A DNA stretch of 64,000 bases from assembly GCA_034687125.1 (NCBI GenBank), contig JAQGBZ010000011.1, positions 310,001 through 374,000 of the forward strand. Direction: 5' to 3'. This DNA is from Neelides folsomi. Taxonomy: Eukaryota; Arthropoda; Collembola; Neelipleona; Neelidae. Below the pieces are notes generated by a model. It saw only the letters and a list, made by a program, of their open reading frames with translations, had not been told where the DNA came from and did no database searches. Shown in pieces: positions 22,348-35,900 of this stretch (position 1 is the first letter of the stretch; the number at the start of each line of letters is the position of its first letter). Position numbers and translations under genes: made by a program.

Positions 22348-24618
22348 TTATGATGAATTAATTTCTTCCTTTTCAACAAGAGCTATGATTTGTGGTTTAA
22401 GAAATGCCACGTTCTTAAAGGAATTGGGAGAATCAGAAGACCTGGGTTTGAAATGAAGAGTCGCCCCAGGAGAAAGCCCCTGTTTTCCAAGTGAGTCTTC
22501 AAGTTGGTTGAGATCTTCTCCGTCGCACTGCGAGAGGAGATATTCCAATTGTGAATCAACGAGGTTTTCTCTCACGAACTCGTAGACGTTCCCCACTTTT
22601 TCCCTCGACTCAAATGTTCCCTAAGAGTCCCATCCCAACCGAAAAGGTTTAATAACTCACGACTCCTCCCCGACATTCAGCCCATTTTTGTATATAATAA
22701 AGCGAAATAAAAGAGAAATTAATTTAAATGGTAATATGGATGTAAGGAGACCTGTAGTGTGAAACTGTCGGGGAATAGAACTCGGATTAAGGTGAACGGG
22801 TGACGGCTGAGCTCACGAGTTTCTTCAACCAGCTGACGCTCCTTCATTGTCTTCCCTTTTGGCACAATTCCGAGCATCGTCTTATTCCCTCTCGACTCAC
22901 ATTGGCTTATCGGGTCATTGTATGAGAATTGGTAAAATTCTGAAGGCAAATGACTACGTTGAATAACCTGAAGCGGCATTAAAACTTGCAAATCTCTCAA
23001 GAGCATTCCGGTAATTGGAGTTGTTGACTTCACCAATGTCTTAAGTGCCTGGAAGGAAAACTTTATTTATCCATTTGCTTGAATTGGGATTAGGAATTTG
23101 TAAGTTTAAATATCAACCAGAAGAGTCTCTTCATTGATTTTCTCCTTCCGAAGGGTCAGCTCTTTTCCTCTGTCATCAAGGGAATCCGAGTGAGCGTCTT
23201 TGGTATACCCAACTACGTTGAGAAATTCCAAAGCTCCTTCGATTTTCAAAACTTTTTCTTCAAACTCTTCGTTCAACTCGATTCGATGGAATTTTTCGTC
23301 ATCCGGATTTTCAATTAGCTTTTTCAAATATTCGCAAAGAATTTCCACGCAGGTTTGAATCTAAGAAAATTAGGGCAACATGAATTATTTACGACTTCCA
23401 TCCATTGAGTTGAGAGTTTTCCAAAATTTACATCATTTAGGATTAAGACTTTTTACATAGCTCTACAAAAATTTGCTCAGCAATCATTTTAAAGACTTAA
23501 AAAAATTAAGTCGTATGTGAATATTAATGTTAAATAATATGAAATAATCGCTTTTTACCTTAATTGGATCTTTATTGAAAGAGTAAAGTGAAAGACAAGC
23601 TCCAAAAGCAGAATTTCCATTTGCAATAATAGAGTGAATGTGATCTTTTATTCTTTTATATAATTGTTCAACCCTAATTTTTTTTAACCCTGAACACGCA
23701 TATAGAGATTTAATACCATTATTGTAATAATAGTTAAAAAGTTAAAATTATTAAATTTTTGCCTATTGAAATAATTCATATCATAAACATTATTTTTCAA
23801 TTTTCAGTTGCTTAATTGAGATACCTAATTCTGGACAAGTAAAATAAACACCGTGTACAGCAAGTGCTTTAACTTTGTAAATTGACTTTGTATGAGAAAT
23901 AAAGTCATCATCATCTTCTAGAATTGTTGACACAACCGGCTTGCTAATATTATGGTTTATTGATTTCTTTGCCCTGTAAGATGAAGAGGCATGTTGATGC
24001 ATTTCTAAAACAAAATTGAAAGTTTAAAATTTCTTGTCATTAAATCATATTAAAATAAAAAAATACACATATTTTAATAAACACCAATAAATTTTGTAAA
24101 TGTATTTTCATTTTTGAATAAAACTGAATCCGAATGAAAAAATGCTGGCTTCTGGCTCAACTTGCTCAATTTATCTTCCAAGTGCTCGGGAGAGAGTAAA
24201 GATCGAAGTTGTTCTGTAGATTGCCGGAAATCTGAAGTTTCACGTATTGTAAGCTGAGGTATCAATTGATAAGATCTTGACAAATTTGTTTCTAGCCAGT
24301 GTTTCTTTTCTTTGACATCTTCAACATTTCCACTAAATACTTCAAGTTCGGTTTCTTCCTATAAAAATAGATCTTTTTACCGGTATCTTATAACATATAT
24401 AGAAGTATATTATTTGTAAATGAGAATTTTCTTTAATTTGTATGAAAGGATAACATGTAATTACTCACAGGTTCCTTTTCTTTTTTTCTTTCATAGGGGA
24501 TATCCAAAGTTTCTTTTTTATTACAATATATTGAAAGAAAATTATTAAAAAATAAATATATTGTGATACCTAATATAGTAAGAATAAAGACCAATAGGAT
24601 AAAAACTACAAAATTCAT
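22348..24618 (-). CDS. UBXN6: UBXN6/UBXD1-like p97 (VCP) cofactor with N-terminal membrane segment
   Basis: Seven exons, from 5' on the minus strand: 24618-24469, 24358-24085, 24004-23825, 23689-23559, 23360-23118, 23048-22752 and 22620-22348, giving 515 aa; phases close throughout. Residues about 188-202 contain AVHGVYFTCPELG, closely matching the motif before the PUB domain of UBXN6. A PUB domain follows at about 205-315 (LYSFNKDPIK, then PDDEKFHRIEL...FLNVVGY). A UBX domain lies at about 412-490 (FTLIRVLFPDSFTLQGTF, VYEFVRENL). In known UBXN6 the PUB domain binds the p97 C-terminus and the protein acts in endolysosomal trafficking and ERAD. Here residues about 4-26 form a long hydrophobic helix, then a KKE/RKKEKE stretch, where soluble UBXN6 has its p97-binding N-terminus. 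Exon 1 joins with a good GTGAGT donor. The exon 3 to 4 junction was inferred from the family. Confidence 0.85.
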
Positions 24619-25964
24619 TTAAATTATTTATACAATGTATATAAAATAGTGCACAAATGTATTTATTTGTCTTTAATTTATAGAATAATAATATAATATA
24701 TATGATAAATCAATATGCTCAATATGATCACATGTGCTTAAATATACTCAACGATGACAAAATAAAATCTTGCTCCCAAAATTAGCTTATCTTTTTAGAA
24801 TGCGCAAACAAACTATGAATTTGATAAAACGACGAAATTTACGATATGGCTTATAAGCTATAGGATATATACTTAAATCTGGGTATAAAACTGTAACTAC
24901 CTGTATATGAATACGGTTAGGTATGCAAAATATTATAAATACCTGTGTATTTATGTACTTATAAGTATGCACGTAACCTATTTTATGACAAGTTAGGTTT
25001 TAAACGTTTCAAATATAGATACAGATAAGTATCAGTACTTTTAAAATAAATAAGTATGTCATACGTGATTTTATTATCGTATCATATATTATACCTTGAT
25101 TTATCAACCACATATGGTAGTCTCCACCCTAAATGATTACATATATCAACGTTTATATATTTTTCATTTTAGACAATATTTCATCTTTGTCTTAATTTGC
25201 TTTAGCACTACAAAACATAAGATGTTTATTAGTAAATTAACCATTTTCAACGAGAAAATAATTATGAATGCGCCGAGAGAGCTCAATAGGGTGAAATTAT
25301 ATACAAGATATGTTATGTATTATACAGTGTGTTATATAATATATTATGTTCCGTATTTTACCTATATTATTAGTCAATTCTATTAAATTATTTGTTATAT
25401 TATTTGTTAGTTAAGAAAAGCTTATTGATGTGATGACTTAATTCATACCAAAAAGTATAAGCGTAAGATTATAAGCCTCAATTTTGGCACGAATAAATGA
25501 ATTGTTTTATTACAGGTACTACACAGAACAATCAAGATTCGCTTGAACAAATCAAGTTCCGCTTGACCTATGACCTACCTGTATATCTAACTACACATTT
25601 AAAATTGAGTTATAGCATACAAAGTATAAGCAATACAGTTACACATATCAACTATAAATACATTGTATTTCTAGTTCTATTAAATCCATTAATCCTAAAT
25701 AAATAGAAACCTTGAAGAGTTTTATAAAGTACATACATATTTAAGAAGGACAAGGGAGAAGTGAGTTGAAGGAGCCTACTAAAGTAAAAGGAATGTCTTG
25801 TCAATCGAGTCAGTCTTTCGTTGGTCACTGGCCAGTCCTGTTGCACCACTTTGTTGACAAGCACATGCATGTCGTGAAGACACCTCAACAACCATCACGT
25901 TCCTTTTCATTCTCAAGAAAATTAATAGTTCTAGTGTAGTTTGAAGCGTGTTAGCAGTTCAACC
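24619..25964. other. Divergent intergenic region between the UBXN6-like gene and esterase F
   Basis: AT-rich; small open frames occur on both strands but none has family features or a supporting splice context. Promoters of both neighbouring genes are expected here. Confidence 0.55.
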
Positions 25965-28900
25965 ATGCAGTTTCCCTTAATAGTTTACTTTATACAAATT
26001 GTAATTTTTAATTCAGGGTTTGAGAAAGCGGAATCTCAAAGAATGTATTCCCAACTTACTGATGAAGTTGAATTGACAACTGGGAAGATCCAAGGACAAA
26101 TAATGATCTCAAGGGAAGGAAAAGAATACTACGAGTTTCTCGGAATTCCTTATGCACGACCACCACTCAATGAACTTCGTTTTGAGGTAGGATCTTGAAT
26201 TAAGCTCATTTGAGCTTTCAATTACTTTAAACTTTTGTACAATATTCACGTAGTAAACAGCTAAATAAACACTAATGAAAAGAAATCATGTTAAGCCTCC
26301 CGAACCTCCAATTCCGTGGAAGGACATTAGAATTGCAACACGTGGGTCTACAGGATGTCTTCATTATAACATTTTAATATCTGGACGTAGACTGGGATCT
26401 GAAGACTGTTTGTATCTTAATGTGTTCACTCCTAAAGTATGAAACATGTAATATGTGCAATTTGATGTGCAATAGTATCATAAATATTAATTAATTTAAA
26501 CATGCAATGTTAAAATAAATTTTGAACATTTAGCCTAGGAATTCTAAATTGTATCCGGTAATCTTCTTTATTCATGGGTATTAAACAATTACTGTAAAAC
26601 ACTTTTATCATCCAAATTGACAATCATGAGTAGTTATGGGTTCGATGTGTCTTTTTAGAGGAGCATTCATGAGCGGAACATCAAGTTTATACTCAGGAAA
26701 ATATTTTATGGATCACGAGATCGTTCTTGTCACATTAGATTACAGAGTCGGAGCATTTGGGTTTCTTTCAACTGATGAAGGAGGAATTTCCGGAAACATG
26801 GGATTAAAAGTATGTATTGTATAATAAGTATATTTTATAAATGATAGTAAATCTTATTAGTTTGCTTTCAATGATTACAAAATATTATTTATTTATTTAA
26901 AATTTTCATTTAAAACTTCTTTCCTGATTGAGTAATCAGCCTTAGTATAAACTTATATGGTTTTATTTATTTTTTAAAGGATCAAGTGATGGCTCTTAAA
27001 TGGGTTCAGGTATGAGCAACTCCATTTTTTATATAAATAAATCTTAGTGTGAGATCTTGACTTAATGAATCCTCATTAAGAATTTAACTTGATTCGATAA
27101 TCAGGAAAACATAAGAGGTTTCAATGGGGATCCTAAGAGAGTGACAATTGCTGGTCAATCAGGTAAGACAGAAGTGGAACAGACATTCACTTCCTTATTC
27201 CGTTACTTGCACTTTTTTATGTTTACAAAACCAATGATTGAACTGTCAACAAATGTGTTCACTTGATAGCCGGAGGAGTCAGCGTCCACTTACATATGAT
27301 CTCCAAGCTCTCGAGTGGTGAGTTTCTAAAAGAATTGCTAAATAGACGATGACAAACGTCCTTTTTCTTGGTCGCAGGATTATTCCATAGGGCGATTAGT
27401 CAGTCTGGCACTGCACTAAGGAAATATAAGAATAAGGAGAATGGAGGAGATCAGGCAATTGATTTGGCTACAAAGATTGGATGCCCCACAGTCATTCCTT
27501 CCAAAATGATTTCATGCCTTAAAAAAGCATCCGCTTCCAAGATTGTTGAAACTTCTAAAGCTGCCGTGGTATATTTACTTTGTATATTACATTCCTATGT
27601 ATTTTTTAAAAGATTTATGTACTATACTACAATATTATCACATTTTATTATGTACATATTTACTATATATTACAAACTACTAGCATTAAGTAGATGTAAG
27701 TACATGTGTATTATAAAGTAGATAAAGAAATATTTATAAAGTTAGTTGTGAGAAAATGAGAAGGCAAATTACCTGAAACTAACAAACTATTTTCATTTGG
27801 TTATTTAGCCGGTTTTAGCATCCAAGTTTTCTTTATTTGTCCCAGTAGTGGAAAAAGTAACTGGGAAGGATCCTTTCCTTACCATTGACCCAGCTAAAAG
27901 CCTTATAACTGGGGATTACGAAAACGTTCCTTGGATGGCAGGTGTTAACGAAAGAGAAGGACTTTTTCAACTTGCAAGTAAGTGAAAAATTAAATCAAGA
28001 ATCCTTGTGAGCCAAGGAAGACGAACATTTCGTTGTTATACTTTTTCTATTTCATTTCCTTCAAAAGTTTCCCCTTTTATTTGCCACTCTCCGCCTCTAT
28101 AAGTATAATCTTTGACTTTGGAAGGAATGTTGAGGGAAAGGGACCTCGTCGAGAGAATTGACAGAGACTTTGATTCCATTCTCCCGAGTCTCCTCATCTA
28201 CGACCAAGGGCGGAGAGACGTGGCGAAGAAAGTTCGGGAATTTTATTTTAAAGATATTAAGACTCCGAGTCCCGTCGAGAACATTGAAGAGTTCAGTAAA
28301 ATGCTCTCAGACCGCTATTACTTCACTGGACTCCATATTTCGGCCAATTTACAGTCTCGTTATTCTCCCGTATACCTCTCCCTTCTCACTTTCAACGATA
28401 CGAACATGAGGGTCTTCGACTACGTCAAGTCCATTGATCCAAGGGGCATACTCCCAACTGAAGTCCAATACGGGGCTTTTTTGGCAAGAAAATGGTTCTT
28501 CAAAAACATTCTCAGAGTCAATGTTCCTGAATATGGTATTTTATTTATTTAAACTTTCATTTTTTGTAATTAAGATTTTAACTCCTTATTTGGGTAGTTT
28601 ATTTAATGCACCAAGAATATAAATATTTATAGCATGTTATTCAAAGATATTTATTTTTATTAAAAAATTAAACAGAAATTTTCTGTTAACAGGTCCCTGC
28701 CACGGAGGTTAATAGAAATTTAATTTACTACACTTAATGAATTTTAACCATGTTAATGAGTATTTAACCAGTAAAATTTACATTCAGATGAACTTTCCCT
28801 TTTGTTCAACCTCAATGTCGTCACTGAGGTGAGAAGAGGAGCCGTAGATTATCAAATGTCCCGTGAACTTGTTGATTTATGGGTTAAATTTGCCTCTGAA

Positions 28901-29152
28901 GAGTAAGATTTAAATTTTCGTTTTTTACTATAAAATTAAAATTTTATTCTTAGCGTGAGAAATAGAAAATCAAGATTAATATTAACTTTTCACAGGACAA
29001 GGAAGTTAGATTTTAAGCACACGCGTTGGGAGTACGTGAATCCTAACGAGAAGACGCTCAAGTACATGATACTAGACAAAAAGGAAAAGTTTATTGATGA
29101 GCCTTTTAGTGACCGTATGAAATTTTGGGCAAGTCTCAACTTGGACGATTGA
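25965..29152 (+). CDS. Secreted type-B carboxylesterase (gene F)
   Basis: The most diverged complete member. There are 13 exons: 25965-26186, 26296-26436, 26534-26577, 26659-26809, 26980-27009, 27105-27162, 27270-27317, 27378-27568, 27809-27977, 28125-28535, 28693-28707, 28788-28902 and 28996-29152, giving 583 aa. The ATG at 25965 starts a hydrophobic stretch (residues 3-17, FPLIVYFIQIVIFNS) followed by polar residues, which fits a cleavable signal peptide better than an anchor. Triad: Ser215 in GQSAGG (Gln instead of the Glu of the other copies), Glu345 in EREG, His492 in GPCHGDE on a 15 nt microexon; oxyanion HGG present. Exons 1 and 2 of the other copies are fused here. The stop is followed by an AATAAA about 300 nt downstream. 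The acceptor of exon 10 (28124) is weak but keeps phase. Confidence 0.9.
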
Positions 29153-29971
29153 GTGAGAATCCACCGTTAATTTTATGAGAAAATATCTCCGGAACTTTAC
29201 CTATTATTTTTCTCACCGCCATACACGAAAACTTCGTTAACTCTCTACGCTTTCTACACGTACAGCACTTTGAGACTTTTTGCTACTTTCTTAGGCATAA
29301 TATTAATTTTTTCCCAATTGCTTTTAAATTACCTACCATAATAGTATTTACTCTTTTATCATGTTTCTTTTGAAATTTTAAAAAAACTATATTTTATACC
29401 ATTTTAAAATGTTTTTAAAGTTTTTTTAGTACAACTTTTGTCATTATAAATAATAAAGACTGAGATTGAAGCATTGGAATAGATTTATTAAATATTTGCA
29501 CTAGTTATTTGTTATGTACATTTCTTAAGCTCAATAGTTATTATTAAAAGTTGACAATTTACAACGATAATAAACGCTGGCACAATGAGGAAGTTTATCG
29601 AAAACAAAGGGGAATAGTTATAATTTATTGCCTTAGCTTGGCTGAATACTTTTATAACTTCTCTAAATTGAACATTAATTGTAATTTTGCAATTCAACTG
29701 GCATGAAATAACAATTGATGACATAAAATGTAGTTTGTCTAAGATATTTAAATTCGAAAACATAGTAAATTACCTCACATCTGAACCCGTTAATATTTAT
29801 GACGGCTGTAAAATTAATGTTTTGGTTTAAAATACAAAAGTTGTTTCGCGAGAGTAATTCATTATTAAATTATGAGACTTTGTTCATTGTTTGGACAAAG
29901 CAAATTGTGTGTGTGTGCTTAATGTATACAGGAACTGGAAGGGCGAGCAGGAGAGCTATCCAGGAGTGAGA
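29153..29971. other. Convergent 3' region between esterase F and the nidogen gene
   Basis: AT-rich with no coding signal. It contains the likely polyadenylation signal of esterase F and the 3' UTR of the minus-strand nidogen gene, and a short GT microsatellite near 29908. Confidence 0.5.
29452..29457 (+). other. Polyadenylation signal AATAAA of esterase F
   Basis: Canonical hexamer about 300 nt after the stop codon; the first good candidate downstream. Confidence 0.45.
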
Positions 29972-32900
29972 TTAAAAAGCATCTCGACATCCTGACGAGA
30001 GAGATGCGTCGCTGCAGAGACAAGAGTAGCTTCCTCTGATGCTGGGAAGACACATGTGATCTTCTCCACATGGGTTGTGCTGACACGGGCTGTAGACTGG
30101 AATCCACACAAGAGCCATTGAAGGGAGGTAAAATTAATAAACATATTGAAATATGAATGAAAATACCATGAGGGCAGACGAGCGGGACGAGGACGATGCC
30201 GTAGAGTTTTCCAGGGCCACCTAAGGAAACATCCACCGCCTTCCCCATGGCCCCAGTCCCCCGATTTGCACTTTCAATCTTTTTCCTAATATTTAATATC
30301 AAGGTTTTAATACTCAAATTGCTGAGCCAACTCAATTTTTTTTACGTTTCCCAATCGCTCCAGAAAAAGGTCTCGGAGTTCATGGCGAGCCCGAACGGGT
30401 ATTTCACATTTGTGACAAAGTTCCTTCGATTTCTACCGTCAATTCCAATGCATTCTGAAAGTTGAGATGATTTCATCAAATATTTATGAGTGGAATCAAA
30501 AGGCTACATTTACATACCTATCTTGTGAGTGCCGGCATCAGCCCAGCATAGGAGATCCCCTGTTGGATCGACTAGGAGGGAATTGGGGAGAGCGAGCCCA
30601 TCTCCGACCAAAACCTCTCTATCCTTCCCATCCAGGCCCGCATACTCTATTTTAGGATGCTCGCGGTTCCAGTCACTCCAGAACACCCGGCTTTAAATTT
30701 TAAAAGGAGTAAATGAAAGCCCCCCATCACAAACGCTTCCCATTTATCAAGACATTACCCTCTTTGTGTATAGACGGCGATTCCTCGCGGGTTCACGAGA
30801 TCTGTTGATATGAGCAGCTTCCTTTGCTTTGTTTTCAAATTGGCGACTTCCACTGTATCTTTAGACGAGTCGGTCCAATAAACATTACCTGAAGCCCAGT
30901 CAACGCTCAACCCTTCTGGCGATCCAATGTCTTTATAAACCAAATCAAGAAATGAGCATTAGTATTCTAAATTACTTCTCATTCATAATCAAGTGTTTTC
31001 CGAGTGATTAACTAATTTGGTAAAATAATATATTTTACCAAATTAGTTAACGATTAACTTTTGAAATGGGGCGATTAACTTTTAAAATGGGGCAATGGTA
31101 TTTGTAGTTTATTTAATCTAATACTCACCATCGTTCAAAAAGGCAGTCCTCTCTGAGCCATTAAATTTAGCCATTTTAATGGCCCTCCCAGCCACATCGC
31201 TCCAATAAACGACCTGAGCAGTGCAGTCGATGTCGATGCCTATGGCTGTTTGGAAAGGCTCCACAGCAATTGGGAACGACTTGTCTTCCGTGAGGGGCAC
31301 GTTAATGAGGGACATTCCCTTCGTGACGATGAGAAACGACCCGTCCCGCTTCTCCTCCGCTCGACATTCCTGGCCATCACCGGTGAAGCCGCTCCGGCAC
31401 TGGCAGCTCCATTCCCGTGCCCCTTGCTTTGGGACACATTCGGCATTGGAGTCGCACACGGACCTGTCCTGATAGCAAGGGACCGATGACCTGCATCGAT
31501 AGCCGTCTCCCACAAAGCCCTATCGGATAGTTATTAATGATGCGGGTTGGCCTGGATGATCCGGCTCCCCGCGGGCTACCGGCTATAGAAATGTAAAGTG
31601 GGAGTAATAAATTGCGAAAAGGACCTCTTTGCATCGACATCTGAATCCTCTGGCGAGAGGATCGTAGCCGCACTCGCCGTTCTTCCCGCAGTTTTGAAGG
31701 ATGTTGCAGCCGAGGAGATCCTCCTGGCAGGAGACCCCGTCGGCGGAAGAGCGGAACCCGGCCTTGCACTCACACCCGTACTTCGATTTCCGCTCATTCC
31801 ACACACACGTAGCATTTGGGTGGCAATTCTTCAAGATCTCGCAGCCGACATCTTGTTTGGGCAAGCATTCTCTCCCACTGTCTCCCAGCTCGAACCCTTC
31901 TCGGCATTTGCACACGAAACGGAGCTCGCCCCCGTCGTAAGCACATTCCCCAAACTCGCCGCACTCCGAGTGACTCGAGCAAAAATCTGGAGTTGAAGGA
32001 AGATGAATGAAAAATTATAGGATCGTAAAGGATGATTACCTTGCGGCAAGCACTGGGCTCCATCTCCGTGGAACCCATCTTTGCAGACACATTTGTAAGA
32101 GTCGCCTTGAAAGACACAGGCCGCGTTGGGCCCGCACCCGTTCGCATCAGACTCACAACCAGGAGCCGGGATTGCTAAAACACAATTCTCTCATTCAGCT
32201 CTCGTAATGGACCGTCATAATATTATGCTAGGGAGTGCATCAATGGCTACGTACATGTCTCAGCCTCGTCTTTGACACATTTGACAAAAATATCATCGTA
32301 CGCCCACCCGCTAGGACACCTACAATAGTTGAGGTTGTGGATACACATCGGCTCCGGAATCGATTCAGGAGTGTCTGGATTTGTAATTCAAATGAGATTG
32401 ACCATTTTATGATTCCCTGTATTTTCCATACATAAATCGTGATCTCTTAGCGGCGTGCAAGTGTAGCCATCCGGCTCCATTCGGAAACCTCCCCTGCATT
32501 GACATGTATATTTCCTTAGTCGTTCATCGATCCTGCATGCTGCATCTGGATGGCAGTTGTTCTCAATTTCACAAGAATCTAAAAAGAAAAGACAGAATAA
32601 TAATAAGACTTTTCCTCTAAAAGTCGTCATCAATAAGAATAACAATGGGAGTAAGTAAGAGTCTTCCAATACATTGTAACAAAAAATACTGATAAAAGAG
32701 TACAATATGTACCTAAATATGACATCACTCAAATCACAATACATTCAATGAAATCTGAATACAAAAGGTGATAAAATTTGCATTGGGTACATTATATTTT
32801 ATCATTTTTATCTATATAATAATATGAATTGTAGGTGGATTTACAAATCTTGCATATACATACATAGGTAGATTCTGGTAGATAGTAAAAATAAGAATCT

Positions 32901-35900
32901 TTGAATTCAAAGACGCATAAACATAAATTTGATTTGTACTGTTTCGAGTATAACACGTGTACAAGTTTTAAGATTGGATGTCGCGTTTATGTATGCTGCG
33001 TTTATAACTAAACATGTATTTGTAAGATATACGAGTATAGAACTTGTATATAGAAGTATCCACGAGTGGTTGTTGTACAAATTAAAAGACATAAATTAAA
33101 AATAAACAAAGAAATGTTGGTTTTTTAATTAAACTTTCTATTTCACCGTTTACTAAAAGGTTTTGAAGACAGATTGTAGTTTTGGGTTTTCTGCATTTTG
33201 AATCATTAAAAAGTTTTGATTAACCTGGTGGAACTTCATAAGCTCCTTGTTCGTTGCAAGTGAGTCCGTCTCCGAAGAAGCCTGGGAGGCAGCGGCATTC
33301 GGGCTCTCCATCAGAAACCTCAAAACACTCTGCGTGGGGGCCGCATTGCACGTCGGAGCATGTGAAGTTTTCTTAAGAGAAAGAAAGTTAATTTTTGGGA
33401 TGGGGCGGAAGTTGTGCCTACTCTTGCAAGTGAACCCATTTCCATTGTATCCGGGTTGACAAGTGCAGGCGAAGGAGCCTGGAGAGTTGGTGCAAATTGC
33501 GGTGATATCGCACGTCGAAGTGCCAATCTGGCACTCGTTAATGTCAAAGCATTCCTCTGTTTCGGACTCTGGGTCTTCGTAATTGAATCGGCGCTCATAG
33601 CTAGGGAGAGATAAGATATGACATGGAGAGAATTAACACTCTCGGCTGTCTTTGTGGCTGGTGGATTGGAAGTTATAGATTAGATTACCCCAAATTACAA
33701 ATGCATTTGAAGGAGTCGTTATCGGCGACGCAAGAGCTGTGCGGCCCGCACTTCTCCTTGTTCTCCTTACAGGGATCTTCTCCTGCCGAGGTGACGAATG
33801 TTAAATTACCCGTCTTTTTTAATGAGATGAAAAGCGAACCTTCGGTCGGCGTCACTTTGCTCGTAATTGCAAATCGAACAATCTGCTGAGATAGGTCGTA
33901 ATAAATGTAGTTCCGCCCGACCTTCATCTTGATGGTCTCGTGCTCGGGGAGGACGGCGGGAGCCCATGGGCACTCCTTGTATTCAATCGTCTGTTCGATA
34001 TTGAAAGGATTGTCGAGCGAGGTTCCCTCCACTGTGTATTTATGCGATGATCTGGATCTGAGGATTCCGGGAGAAACTCGAGTAAATTGCATCTCATAGT
34101 CATTGATTTCTATGGCTTTCCCGACTGGAACCACAGGGGTGGCTCCATGAATCCTCGTGTCAACTTTTATGTGGCTGAAGACATCGAGTCCGGAGTAGCT
34201 CTGCATTACTGTCACTTTCTGTCCCGTCTGGAAAAATGAGACTTCCGCCGTGTAGTTGAAGCTCCCACCTTCAACATCAAACGTCTCATGGAACCTCTGA
34301 TCTCAATTACATCTCATTACTCAGTGTCACCATCAATCTTGTTAATGTGAGCCCACCGAAACAGCCATCTAAATTCATTTTTCTATTTGTCTAATTTGAT
34401 TGGACCAAGGACCTGTGAGTTGGAATCCATTAGGCACTCCTTTCACCCGGCTGCTAAACATCCACCCAATGATCGTCCCAATCACGGAGAGCGTCTGAGC
34501 GTCAAAGCCGAGTCGTTCGGGGACTTTAGCAATTGCGGTGTAGCTCCTGCCGTCCGTTGGTAAGATGTAGGAAAACAGGTCCGAGTCGTCGAGGCCGATT
34601 CCGTTCACGACGCCTCGCACTTTCCCCGTGATTCTCTGAGGAACGTCTGAAATCCATTGAGACTAAAAACCCTCAGCCCATCATTATTTCCCCATCCCTT
34701 CGGATTCGTCCCATTGACATTGTGGTTTATTTTCGGCTGCGTGCATTAATTTATACTTTATGGTTCCTCAGACTTGCCAAGACTTTAAGAGAGAAAATTC
34801 ATCTTTACGTACCGCTTTGAAGACAGACCCTCCCGTTCCTATCCATAAATTCGGATATGTAAAGCAGCTTTAGGAAATTAGATATAGGGTTATGCCTCAT
34901 CCATTTGAGAGTCTAAGGTTATAAAGTGTAATGGAGTACCCGTAGTAGCCTCGTGCACATCTGCAGCAGAAGCCAGGCTCGTAGTCAATACATTCAGCTT
35001 GACTGTGGCAGTGGGTGGCTCCAGTGAAACAAGAGGAGGAAGCCTCTGTGGAGGAATCTGGAAGAGAGTCAGAGATTAGAGATAAATCCATGGCAGTAAA
35101 TCTAAACAAAAGTAATGAGTAATGTATATATGACCTTACCCACCTAAGTCAACGTTGAGATCTGGCTCTTCTATTTTATCTTCCACGGCTCCAATGTGGA
35201 AGGCCCAAACCCCCTCCTCGCCCATATTCGACCTCCTGAATTAAGGCAATTAATTACAATGAACTTTCTGCACTTGCTACACTTCAACTCTCCAAATTAA
35301 ATCACTTTTATTTGTAATAAACTACAGAAATGTGCCTCAAATACTAATAAAACAACCAAGTGGTCGTATCACTAAATAAATTGTTACAATTGATTACAAC
35401 TCCTCATATTTCATATTACAAGTCACACAAATGCTTCGACCAATAAATAATCATAATTAAAAAAACTTGCAAATGGTAAGAGCATTTTATAAAAAAGCCA
35501 TTTGTTGAGACTATAGAGCAATTCATAATTTCATAGTGTAAAGAATCCAATTCATTCATTCTTTTGTTGTTGTTGATTCTAATACTACATATTAGGTATG
35601 CTATGTAATATATATTTAGAATATTTTTTGGGATATTTTTTGTTAAATTAAATGTGTTATGTAATTGAATTGAGAGGCTTTCGAAGAATTGGAATACAAC
35701 GCATAGGAAGCTGGTTCCTAATTCCTTTCAACAAAAAACTGTTTGAGTGAAATAGGAGAGGGGGATTTGGTTTATGAAGGACCTGGAAAAGTCAGAGAGT
35801 GAAAAGAGGAACTGAGCTCAGTGAGCAGTCTGTGTGAGATCATATTGATGGGAATTGTAATGGAAGAAATGGAAGCCGCGCGGCGGTAAAGAAGAAAGAA

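Noticed and set aside
31118-32010. Many overlapping + strand frames opposite the nidogen EGF exons
   Set aside because: They are antisense shadows of GC-rich cysteine-rich coding sequence.
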